Assembly: GCA_028689175.1 (NCBI GenBank)
Contig: JAQTWS010000028.1
Span: forward strand, 1-6,378
Reading direction: 5' to 3'
Source of the DNA: Minisyncoccota bacterium
Lineage (GTDB): Bacteria > Patescibacteriota > Minisyncoccia > Minisyncoccales > Minisyncoccaceae
Length of the DNA stretch: 6,378 nucleotides
Part shown: positions 1 to 3,757 of the stretch, in pieces
How positions within the stretch are numbered: position 1 is the stretch's first letter
Layout of the letters: each line of letters begins with the position of its first letter
The notes under the pieces: model-generated
What the model saw: the letters and a program-made list of their open reading frames with translations, nothing else
Databases searched by the model: none
Told to the model about the DNA's origin: nothing
Position numbers and translations under genes: made by a program

Positions 1-5
1 ATAGC

Positions 6-33
6 AAAGAAACAGCTTTTAAGCTGTTTCTTT
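6..33 (-). terminator. Hairpin at the end of the rpsP operon
   Basis: A perfect inverted repeat with 13-base arms (AAAGAAACAGCTT at 6-18 and its complement at 21-33) is separated by only two bases, so the real stem is probably about 11 bp with a 4-6 base loop. On the minus strand it spans the last codons of rpsP, and the TAA stop lies at the hairpin tip. The 3' arm ends in TTTCTTT, a modest U-rich tail, and the window ends five bases later. Position and symmetry fit an intrinsic terminator of the rpmF-nusB-rnc-rpsP operon. The U-tract is weaker than those of the other terminators in this window, so partial termination or an mRNA-stabilising hairpin is also possible. Confidence 0.6.
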
Positions 34-381
34 AATTTCTTCTTTTGAATTTTCTGCCTGTTTTTCTACTTTTTTAACCTTTTTTTGTGAAGCTTTCTTT
101 TCAGGATTTTTAACCGCCTTAATTTTTATCTTTTTCTTATCCTCTTTTACAATACCCTCCCCAGCTAATATATTCCAAACAGTTAAAGAAGCTTTTGCTC
201 CTTGAGAAATCCAATAAAGAGCTCTTTCTTTATTTATAGATTTTTCTTTTGTAAGAGTATTTACGAATCCAATTTGCTCAACTGGAACTCCAGCCCTTGG
301 GGCGTTCCTCTTATCTGTAACTATAACCTTATACGCTGGTTGATTTTTTTTACCAATTCTTTGTAATCTTATAACTAACAT
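19..381 (-). CDS. rpsP: 30S ribosomal protein bS16
   Basis: bS16 is a small-subunit protein that binds 16S rRNA early in 30S assembly. The 120-residue product starts MLVIRLQRIGKKNQPAYKV and continues with the family pattern VTDKRNAPRAG (about 21-31) and the VEQIGF motif (about 34-39), in the positions of the usual IVV.D.R..RDG and IE.IG.YNP blocks. A helical segment around ERALYWISQGAKAS (53-66) is followed by a lysine/glutamate-rich tail from about residue 80. The core is about 80 residues, the normal family length; the extra 40 are a low-complexity basic tail of the kind seen in some bacterial lineages. Only four bases separate it from the rnc stop upstream, so it is the last gene of the operon and is probably translated by coupling. 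There is no clear SD; only a GGTAA lies upstream of the ATG. Confidence 0.97.
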   Translation of the reverse strand: MLVIRLQRIGKKNQPAYKVIVTDKRNAPRAGVPVEQIGFVNTLTKEKSINKERALYWISQGAKASLTVWNILAGEGIVKEDKKKIKIKAVKNPEKKASQKKVKKVEKQAENSKEEIKETA

Positions 382-385
382 ATTT

Positions 386-1081
386 TTACCAATTTTTTTT
401 AATTAATGCTTTTTCTGCTGCTTTTACCTCTGCCTCATGTTTTGAGGATCCCTCCCCCTTAGCAATGAGTTTTTCACCTACAAAGACCCCTACAATAAAA
501 TTTTTTCTATGATCAGGTCCTTTTTCTTCTAATACTCTGTAATCAGGAGTAATAAAAATCTCTTCTTGTGCTTTTTCCTGAAAAAGTGATTTTGGATCTT
601 TGTCTAATCTTTTTTCCAAGATTTCTGCAATTTTTTTATCAACTAAATTCTCAATTATAAATTTCTTACATGCTTCATAACCTTTATCTAGGTACAATGC
701 TCCAATAAATGCTTCAAAAGTATCTGCAAGTATTGATGTTCTTGCCTTACCTTGTTCCCTTTCTTCCCCTTGCGACAAAAGAAGAAAATCATTAAATCCA
801 AGATTTTTAGACGCTTCAGCAATTGATCCCGAATTTACCAAAGCCGCTCTTATTCCTGTCATCTCTCCTTCTGCTTTTTTTGCAAATTTTTTAAATAAAA
901 ATTCTGTTGTCACAAGTTCGAGCACAGCATCTCCTAAAAATTCTAATCTTTCATTGTGATCTAAACAAAAATTTGGATTTTCATTCAGATATGATCTGTG
1001 ACAAAATGCTTGTGTAAGCAAATCTTGATTGTTGAAAAATATATTCAGTTTCTTTTCTAAATTATTAAAATTTTTACTCAT
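386..1081 (-). CDS. rnc: Ribonuclease III
   Basis: RNase III is a cytoplasmic, Mg-dependent dimeric endonuclease that cuts double-stranded RNA, including the rRNA precursor stems and some mRNAs. The 231-residue product has the complete architecture. The endonuclease domain (about 1-150) carries the signature NERLEFLGDAVL at 43-54 (E44, E47, D51), and D120 and E123 in ADTFEAFIGALYLDKG complete the catalytic acidic set. A double-stranded RNA-binding domain follows (about 163-231): DPKSLFQEKAQE, the PDYRVLEEKGPDH block, and a closing GEGSSKHEAEVKAAEKAL helix. Length and residues are typical, so the enzyme should be active. It lies 50 bases downstream of nusB and 4 bases upstream of rpsP on the same transcript. 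No SD is seen before its ATG. Confidence 0.98.
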   Translation of the reverse strand: MSKNFNNLEKKLNIFFNNQDLLTQAFCHRSYLNENPNFCLDHNERLEFLGDAVLELVTTEFLFKKFAKKAEGEMTGIRAALVNSGSIAEASKNLGFNDFLLLSQGEEREQGKARTSILADTFEAFIGALYLDKGYEACKKFIIENLVDKKIAEILEKRLDKDPKSLFQEKAQEEIFITPDYRVLEEKGPDHRKNFIVGVFVGEKLIAKGEGSSKHEAEVKAAEKALIKKNW

Positions 1082-1131
1082 AACATTAAACTGAATTGTA
1101 GACTGAAAACTATGGTAAAATAATTTACAGT

Positions 1132-1563
1132 TTACGATTCACTTTTTTCTTGTAATACATTAAATACCGTTCCCAAAACTCCATTTACAAACCTTCTTGA
1201 ATTTTCTCCTCCGTAATTTTTAGCAAGTTCAATTGATTCATTTATTGCTACTTTAGGAGGAACAGCATCTTTATCCTCATAAAGAAGTTCATAAATCCCG
1301 ATTCTCAAAATATTTCTGTCGAGCAGATTAATTTGTGGAAGTGGCCAATCTGGGGCAGTTTTTTCAATAATTTTATCTATCGTCTCTTTATTTTTTAATA
1401 TACCTTCAGCTAATTCAAAAATAAAATCTGTTTCTTCAAGCCCGGCCCCAAATTCCTCCGTATTTTTACGTGTAATAGACATTAAATCTTGTTTCATTTT
1501 TCCAAAGTCCCATTCATAGAGACTTTGCATAACAATTGATCTAGAAATATGCCTTGTTGCCAT
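1132..1563 (-). CDS. nusB: Transcription antitermination factor NusB
   Basis: NusB pairs with ribosomal protein S10 (NusE) on boxA RNA and keeps RNA polymerase from terminating early in rRNA operons. The 143-residue all-helical product matches the family length. It opens with the usual N-terminal helix ([19 protein letters not shown]) and has the conserved C-terminal half: the W73-containing PDWPL segment, [16 protein letters not shown] (80-95), [18 protein letters not shown] (102-119) and RRFVNGVLG (123-131). The ATG is four bases after the rpmF stop and no SD is visible, so translation is likely coupled to rpmF. Its place between a ribosomal protein gene and rnc fits an operon devoted to ribosome production. 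Confidence 0.96.
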   Translation of the reverse strand: MATRHISRSIVMQSLYEWDFGKMKQDLMSITRKNTEEFGAGLEETDFIFELAEGILKNKETIDKIIEKTAPDWPLPQINLLDRNILRIGIYELLYEDKDAVPPKVAINESIELAKNYGGENSRRFVNGVLGTVFNVLQEKSES

Positions 1564-1567
1564 GGGA

Positions 1568-1819
1568 TTATTTTTTTGAAAGTTCTTGTGTTGATAATTC
1601 TTGCTCTGCCACTTTATTTACTTTTTGCTTCTTTTCCATTTTTGCCATTACATTAATATATTCTTTTCCTTTGTAAAAACCGCACTCTTGGCAGATAGTA
1701 TGAGGTAGAGTAGGTTTACCACATTTCTTACATTTTACAAGTTGTGGTTCTTTAATAAAAATATTAGCTCTTCGTCTATTCCTTCTTGACGAAGGTGTTC
1801 GTTTTTTGGGTACAGCCAT
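1568..1819 (-). CDS. rpmF: 50S ribosomal protein bL32, zinc-ribbon type
   Basis: bL32 is a small basic large-subunit protein. The 83-residue product begins with the diagnostic [19 protein letters not shown] and has a complete four-cysteine zinc ribbon, C30-x2-C33 and C43-x2-C46, followed by [11 protein letters not shown]. This is the zinc-containing form, not the cysteine-less paralogue many bacteria use under zinc starvation. The core ends near residue 57, the normal family length; a charged tail of about 25 residues rich in K, E and Q follows. It is the first gene of the operon, about 29 bases downstream of the predicted start of a strong promoter, and there is no convincing SD. The plsX and fabH genes that commonly neighbour rpmF are absent here. 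Confidence 0.97.
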   Translation of the reverse strand: MAVPKKRTPSSRRNRRRANIFIKEPQLVKCKKCGKPTLPHTICQECGFYKGKEYINVMAKMEKKQKVNKVAEQELSTQELSKK

Positions 1820-1854
1820 ATCTTACAATTATCTTTAACTTATTATCTTTATTT

Positions 1855-1882
1855 ATTATACATTTTTCTTTAACTTTGTAAA
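1855..1882 (-). promoter_or_regulatory. Promoter of the rpmF-nusB-rnc-rpsP operon
   Basis: On the minus strand, TTTACA (1882-1877, 5 of 6 to the -35 consensus) is followed after 16 bases by a perfect TATAAT (1860-1855). The predicted transcript would begin near 1848 and have a leader of about 29 bases before the rpmF ATG. The -35 box begins one base after the U-tract of the terminator of the preceding small gene, so the two transcription units are isolated from each other with no spare sequence. Confidence 0.7.
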
Positions 1883-1883
1883 G

Positions 1884-1913
1884 AAAATAAAAACATAGGT
1901 TTTCACACCTATG
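1884..1913 (-). terminator. Intrinsic terminator of the 61-codon gene
   Basis: Arms CATAGGT (1894-1900) and ACCTATG (1907-1913) form a 7-bp stem with a 6-base loop. On the minus strand the stem is followed by TTTTTATTTTC (1893-1883), a good U-tract. It lies about 45 bases after the stop codon of the small gene at 1958-2143 and just before the rpmF promoter. On the plus strand there is no comparable T-run after the stem. Confidence 0.75.
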
Positions 1914-1957
1914 ATATTTATAACACAATTCATTTAAAAAGTAAATAAAAAGGTTTT

Positions 1958-2143
1958 TTAACTGCAGGATTGCCCTCTTTTCTTCAAAAAAATTGCCAAA
2001 TTATTCATAGTCTCGACTGAAGCCAATTCTTTGTCTATAGCCCGCTCTACGCGGCCTACTTTTCTGGCCTCGGTGATAACAGTTTTATTTTCATCAAGCA
2101 AACCGCTCTCCATCAAGCTTACTAATAATTTTGGTCTTGACAT
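1958..2143 (-). CDS. Small hypothetical protein, 61 residues
   Basis: I do not recognise this family. The gene is well supported by its signals: GGAGGA (2154-2149) five bases before the ATG, a -35/-10 pair upstream (2180-2208), and an intrinsic terminator downstream (1884-1913). The product opens MSRPKLLVSLMESGLL, which reads as a short amphipathic helix. A charged middle (about 18-40, with KVGRVERAIDKELAS) and a C-terminal helix MNNLAIFLKKRGQ follow. It ends in SCS with a single cysteine at position 60. There is no signal peptide or membrane segment, so it is probably cytoplasmic. The pattern of leucines and charges suggests a compact helical protein, possibly nucleic-acid or protein binding, but that is guesswork. 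Codons such as CGC and CGG look somewhat richer in GC than in neighbouring genes. Confidence 0.7.
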   Translation of the reverse strand: MSRPKLLVSLMESGLLDENKTVITEARKVGRVERAIDKELASVETMNNLAIFLKKRGQSCS

Positions 2144-2148
2144 GCTTT

Positions 2149-2154
2149 TCCTCC
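2149..2154 (-). promoter_or_regulatory. Strong Shine-Dalgarno of the 61-codon gene
   Basis: GGAGGA lies five bases before the ATG at 2143. This is close to the ideal anti-SD complement and fixes the start. It contrasts with the housekeeping genes in the window, which have no such site. Confidence 0.8.
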
Positions 2155-2158
2155 AAAT

Positions 2159-2171
2159 GTCCTTTAAGGAC
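2159..2171 (-). promoter_or_regulatory. Palindrome at the 5' end of the 61-codon mRNA
   Basis: GTCCTTAAAGGAC (minus strand) is an inverted repeat with six-base arms around a single central base. It falls just downstream of the predicted -10 box, at the predicted transcript start, and ends four bases before the GGAGGA. It could be a repressor operator in DNA or a small 5' hairpin in the mRNA. Its TCCT could also pair with the AGGA of the SD and mask it. Which, if any, is real cannot be told from sequence. Confidence 0.4.
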
Positions 2172-2179
2172 TAGTTACA

Positions 2180-2208
2180 AGGATAATAATTAAAATTAAA
2201 ATTGTCAA
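2180..2208 (-). promoter_or_regulatory. Promoter of the 61-codon gene
   Basis: Minus strand: perfect TTGACA (2208-2203), 17-base spacer, TATCCT (2185-2180, 4 of 6). It would start transcription near 2173, about 30 bases before the ATG. It follows immediately after the terminator of the 43-codon gene, which supports an independent transcription unit. Confidence 0.55.
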
Positions 2209-2216
2209 TTGTGGAT

Positions 2217-2244
2217 AAAAAAAGCTGTTGATATTTCAAACAGC
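2217..2244 (-). terminator. Intrinsic terminator of the 43-codon gene
   Basis: On the minus strand GCTGTT pairs with AACAGC (2244-2239 with 2229-2224). Two more pairs form past a single-base bulge, and the stem is followed directly by seven T (2223-2217). The TGA stop of the 43-codon gene (2238-2236) lies inside the stem-loop, so the last coding bases double as the terminator. Confidence 0.8.
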
Positions 2245-2367
2245 AACTTTGTCTTTTGTTCTGTACTTATAAAGCTTGTTGTAGTCTTTTTGTGACCCCA
2301 TGTAAATCAATAATTCTTTTCCTGTCATACTTACAAACAACTTAAACAAATTTTCTTTTTTGGACAT
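2236..2367 (-). CDS. Tiny hypothetical protein, 43 residues
   Basis: This is an unrecognised gene of 43 codons plus TGA, short enough to be missed by default gene callers. The support comes from its signals: AAGGGGG six bases before the ATG, a near-consensus promoter (2398-2426) and a hairpin with seven T overlapping the stop. The product begins MSKKENLFKLFVSMTGKELL and has a second half rich in tyrosine and lysine (IYMGSQKDYNKLYKYRTKDK), ending VAV. It is basic, with no transmembrane segment, signal peptide or cysteine. It could be a small regulatory or nucleic-acid-contacting protein, or a translated leader, but nothing identifies it. It stands between rnhB and the 61-codon gene on the same strand. 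Confidence 0.6.
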   Translation of the reverse strand: MSKKENLFKLFVSMTGKELLIYMGSQKDYNKLYKYRTKDKVAV

Positions 2368-2373
2368 GAATAA

Positions 2374-2380
2374 CCCCCTT
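2374..2380 (-). promoter_or_regulatory. Shine-Dalgarno of the 43-codon gene
   Basis: AAGGGGG on the minus strand, six bases before the ATG at 2367, differs from AAGGAGG at one base (G for A, still able to wobble-pair with the anti-SD U). It decides the start codon of this very short gene. Confidence 0.6.
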
Positions 2381-2397
2381 GACAGTGAGCTATACAA

Positions 2398-2426
2398 ATA
2401 ATAATAACTTTAATCCATTTTGTCAA
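2398..2426 (-). promoter_or_regulatory. Promoter of the 43-codon gene, inside the end of rnhB
   Basis: Minus strand: perfect TTGACA (2426-2421), 17-base spacer, TATTAT (2403-2398, 5 of 6). The -35 box is made of rnhB codons for the final SFDKMD residues, and the spacer contains the rnhB stop. Transcription would start near 2391, about 24 bases before the ATG. Confidence 0.65.
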
Positions 2427-3033
2427 ATGATTTAATCGGCTTAAAACTTTTTCTGTGGATAGCACAAGGTCCATATTTTTTGATCATTTCCAAATGAAGC
2501 CTTGTTCCATAACCCTTGTGTTTTTCAAATAAATATTCAGGGTATTTTTTACTCATTTTAACCATGATCATATCTCTTGTAACTTTAGCAATTATTGAGG
2601 CTGCTGAACAAGAAAATATTTTCTCATCTGCCTTAATAATAGAAACTTGATTAATTGGAATATCTAATTTCATTTTTCCATCTAATATTAAATAGTCCGC
2701 CTTTATCTTATATTTTGTTTCTAAATCTAAAAGAGCTTTTTGCATTGCAAGCTTACTAGCTTCTAATATGTTTATTTTATCAATATCACGAGAAGAAATA
2801 ACTCCAAGCCCCCACATAACACACGGATGGTTTGTTAATTTAAAAGATAATTCCTCTCTTTTTTTTGGACTTATTTGTTTTGAATCATTAACACCTAAAA
2901 TAACATCTTTGCCTTTGTAATATACTGCCGCAGCTACTACTGGCCCTGCTAATGGACCCCTCCCTGCCTCATCTAGTCCAATTACATATTTAAATCCTTG
3001 TTTTTTTATTCTATTTTCTTCGTTTAAATTCAT
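2410..3033 (-). CDS. rnhB: Ribonuclease HII
   Basis: RNase HII cleaves the RNA strand of RNA/DNA hybrids and nicks at single ribonucleotides embedded in DNA, starting ribonucleotide excision repair. The 207-residue product has normal length and all key elements: D21 and E22 in GLDEAGRGPLAGPVVAAAV (19-37, with the GRG motif at 24-26), D118 in YLILDGK and D136 in KADEKIFSCSAASIIAKVTRD. These make the DEDD metal site. The C-terminal part (YPEYLFEKHKGYGTRLH and IHRKSFKPI) matches the conserved substrate-binding tail. There is no SD; a TATTAT sits 9-14 bases before the ATG, so the mRNA may be leaderless. It lies about 30 bases after the terminator of the 42-codon gene, and is followed by a promoter embedded in its own last codons. 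Confidence 0.97.
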   Translation of the reverse strand: MNLNEENRIKKQGFKYVIGLDEAGRGPLAGPVVAAAVYYKGKDVILGVNDSKQISPKKREELSFKLTNHPCVMWGLGVISSRDIDKINILEASKLAMQKALLDLETKYKIKADYLILDGKMKLDIPINQVSIIKADEKIFSCSAASIIAKVTRDMIMVKMSKKYPEYLFEKHKGYGTRLHLEMIKKYGPCAIHRKSFKPIKSFDKMD

Positions 3034-3041
3034 TAATTAAA

Positions 3042-3064
3042 ATAATAGCACTTAATTTATTATA
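3042..3064 (-). promoter_or_regulatory. Possible -10 elements for rnhB
   Basis: Two -10-like hexamers lie between the upstream terminator and rnhB on the minus strand: TATAAT (3064-3059), fused to the end of the terminator T-run, and TATTAT (3047-3042), whose predicted start (about 3035) would give an almost leaderless rnhB mRNA. No good -35 box exists at the right distance from either, since that space is terminator hairpin and T-run. Read-through from upstream is an alternative. Confidence 0.3.
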
Positions 3065-3096
3065 AAAAAAGAGGAGAATTATTTTCCAATTCTCCT
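3064..3096 (-). terminator. Intrinsic terminator of the 42-codon gene
   Basis: This is a perfect 9-bp stem, AGGAGAATT with AATTCTCCT, and a 7-base loop. On the minus strand it is followed by C and seven T (3071-3064). The stem begins inside the last codons of the 42-codon gene, and its TAA stop (3081-3079) lies at the loop/3' arm junction. It is the clearest terminator in the window. Confidence 0.88.
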
Positions 3097-3207
3097 AGAA
3101 CGATGCTCGTAAAAATTTTTAATGTAAATTTTGTTTTCTGATCCGTTCTTATTACTTTTCGTTGCCTGTGTCAACATTTTGGCCGTCTTTACAGATACGA
3201 TAAACAT
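3079..3207 (-). CDS. Tiny hypothetical protein, 42 residues
   Basis: This is an unrecognised 42-codon gene with a complete set of expression signals: a promoter (3229-3257), GAGGA eight bases before the ATG, and a strong terminator overlapping the stop. The product starts MFIVSVKTAKMLTQATKSNK, has a polar linker (about 18-26), then KIYIKNFYEHRSRRIGK, a tyrosine- and arginine-rich basic end. There is no membrane helix or cysteine. The net charge is strongly positive, so binding to nucleic acid or ribosome is conceivable but unproven. The basic C-terminus RSRRIGK is partly dictated by the terminator stem, since the AGGAGAATT arm encodes it. It sits between the frameshifted membrane-protein gene and rnhB. 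Confidence 0.55.
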   Translation of the reverse strand: MFIVSVKTAKMLTQATKSNKNGSENKIYIKNFYEHRSRRIGK

Positions 3208-3215
3208 AACATCAT

Positions 3216-3220
3216 TCCTC
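3216..3220 (-). promoter_or_regulatory. Shine-Dalgarno of the 42-codon gene
   Basis: GAGGA lies eight bases before the ATG at 3207. Two other ATG triplets lie between it and that start, but both open frames that stop within a few codons or are too close to the SD, so 3207 is preferred. The SD and spacer closely resemble the leader at 3640-3661. Confidence 0.55.
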
Positions 3221-3228
3221 TATTTTTG

Positions 3229-3257
3229 TTTATATATTAAGACGATTGATTTGTAAA
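3229..3257 (-). promoter_or_regulatory. Promoter of the 42-codon gene
   Basis: Minus strand: TTTACA (3257-3252, 5 of 6), 17-base spacer, TATAAA (3234-3229, 5 of 6). Transcription would start near 3222, only about 15 bases before the ATG and right at the SD. A TATATA offset by two bases is an alternative -10. No terminator separates it from the upstream broken gene, so read-through could add to expression. Confidence 0.5.
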
Positions 3258-3267
3258 ATTTAAAGCC

Positions 3268-3522
3268 CTATGGAATACAAATCTCCCATACTACTGAAGA
3301 GTGCTGAATAAATAAAAAATCAAAAAATTGTTTTTTAGGAATAGGGGTTATTGTATGTTTTTTCAAAACAGCAACTGAATTTTTAGTTATACTTGTTCTA
3401 TATGCCGGCAAATTAACTCTCTCCATCTCGCCGCCATTATCTATTTGAACAAAATAAAACACATCTTTTCCTTTTTTCTCCTTTCCGTAAAATAAAGGAT
3501 GATCATAGTCAATGCACGACAC
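3268..3522 (-). CDS. C-terminal fragment, possible 84-residue hypothetical protein
   Basis: If read alone, this frame starts at GTG 3522, five bases after the stop of the 33-codon frame, with no SD; reinitiation by coupling would be needed. The in-frame region before the GTG (ATT, CCG and back to a TGA at 3540-3538) has no better start. The product contains CIDYDHPLFYGKEKKGKD, an alternating hydrophobic stretch VFYFVQI suggesting a beta strand, ERVNLPAYRTSITKNS, and a hydrophobic, aromatic end. It has no anchor of its own and reads more naturally as the soluble part of the protein described under 3268-3629. Confidence 0.4.
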   Translation of the reverse strand: MSCIDYDHPLFYGKEKKGKDVFYFVQIDNGGEMERVNLPAYRTSITKNSVAVLKKHTITPIPKKQFFDFLFIQHSSVVWEICIP

Positions 3523-3527
3523 CGGAA

Positions 3528-3629
3528 TTAATTTTTTTCATCCGTTTGAACTATCTTCCATTCGTATGACGTCCCTATAGCAAGCCATGTAGTAATTAAT
3601 GTAAGTAACGCAAAAATTACTAACAACAT
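3528..3629 (-). CDS. N-terminal fragment: 33-residue membrane peptide
   Basis: The ATG at 3629 opens a peptide that is almost all one transmembrane helix (residues 2-19), followed by a short polar end SYEWKIVQTDEKN. It could work as a single-helix membrane peptide, but it is more likely the anchor of the split protein at 3268-3629. The strong SD lies 27 bases before this ATG, much too far for normal use. The ATG at 3655, next to that SD, enters another frame (MKLLIGKKLCC, stop at 3620), which one extra A at the A-run 3637-3632 would join to this helix as a typical basic N-terminus. Confidence 0.4.
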   Translation of the reverse strand: MLLVIFALLTLITTWLAIGTSYEWKIVQTDEKN

Positions 3630-3656
3630 AATTTTTTCCCTATCAGTAACTTCATT

Positions 3657-3664
3657 CCTCCTTT
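3657..3664 (-). promoter_or_regulatory. Perfect Shine-Dalgarno without a well-placed start
   Basis: AAAGGAGG on the minus strand is a full match to the anti-SD complement. The nearest ATG (3655) is only one base away and opens 11 codons; the ATG of the membrane segment (3629) is 27 bases away. No NTG start lies at the normal 5-9 base spacing. This misfit is part of the evidence that the downstream gene is damaged or recoded. Confidence 0.6.
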
Positions 3665-3675
3665 TACTAATTTGA

Positions 3676-3704
3676 AATATATAATAAAATAATTAACTTG
3701 TAAA
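3676..3704 (-). promoter_or_regulatory. Promoter of the membrane-anchored small gene
   Basis: Minus strand: TTTACA (3704-3699, 5 of 6), 17-base spacer, TATATT (3681-3676, 5 of 6). The start would fall near 3669, just before the AAAGGAGG. It is back to back with the dnaE promoter, the two -35 boxes being 12 bases apart. Confidence 0.5.
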
Positions 3705-3716
3705 GGTTTTGTCGTC

Positions 3717-3745
3717 TTGAAACTTATTTTAATTTAATATAGAAT
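3717..3745 (+). promoter_or_regulatory. Promoter of dnaE
   Basis: TTGAAA (3717-3722, 5 of 6), 17-base spacer, TAGAAT (3740-3745, 5 of 6). Transcription would start near 3752, leaving about six bases before the dnaE ATG at 3758. With no SD in front of that ATG, the mRNA is likely leaderless or nearly so. A TATAGA at 3738-3743 with a 15-base spacer is a weaker alternative. Confidence 0.5.
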
Positions 3746-3757
3746 TAATTAAGAAAT

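Larger units (their letters stand above)
3268..3629 (-). pseudogene. Frameshifted small membrane-anchored protein
   Basis: Two adjacent reading frames look like halves of one protein. The first (3629-3528, 33 codons) encodes a transmembrane segment LLVIFALLTLITTWLAIG, then SYEWKIVQTDEKN and a stop. The second (3540-3268) is open from KKLIPVSCIDYDHPLF onward. They meet at a run of seven A (minus strand, 3538-3532): one added A would join them into TDEKKLIPVSC with no other change, giving about 120 residues with an N-terminal anchor and a beta-rich, probably extracytoplasmic domain. The second half has only a GTG start with no SD, which argues against independent translation. It could be a pseudogene, a programmed -1 frameshift (A AAA AAT heptamer in frame), phase variation or a sequencing error. 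The family is not recognised. Confidence 0.6.

Noticed and set aside
1082..1131. Internal promoter (TACAAT at 1100-1095) between nusB and rnc
   Set aside because: No acceptable -35 at 16-18 bases; the 50-base gap holds only a short TTCAGT direct repeat and nothing else I can support.
2236..3207. Homology between the 42- and 43-residue proteins
   Set aside because: Both are basic with Y/K-rich ends, but the alignment by eye is only composition-level; not enough to call them paralogues.
1958..3522. Toxin-antitoxin, defence or mobile-element cassette
   Set aside because: The small genes are each separately promoted instead of paired, no toxin fold, transposase, integrase, terminal repeats or CRISPR repeats are visible, so no such system can be claimed.
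3268..3543. Recoded TGA (glycine) joining frames upstream of the 84-codon piece
   Set aside because: dnaE and the other core genes are long and contain no in-frame TGA, so the alternative code of Gracilibacteria/Absconditabacteria is not supported; a frameshift explains the region better.
3620..3655. 11-codon frame MKLLIGKKLCC as a leader peptide
   Set aside because: Its ATG is only one base from the SD core and it overlaps the start of the transmembrane frame; I treat it as the likely displaced N-terminus of the split protein, not as a gene.
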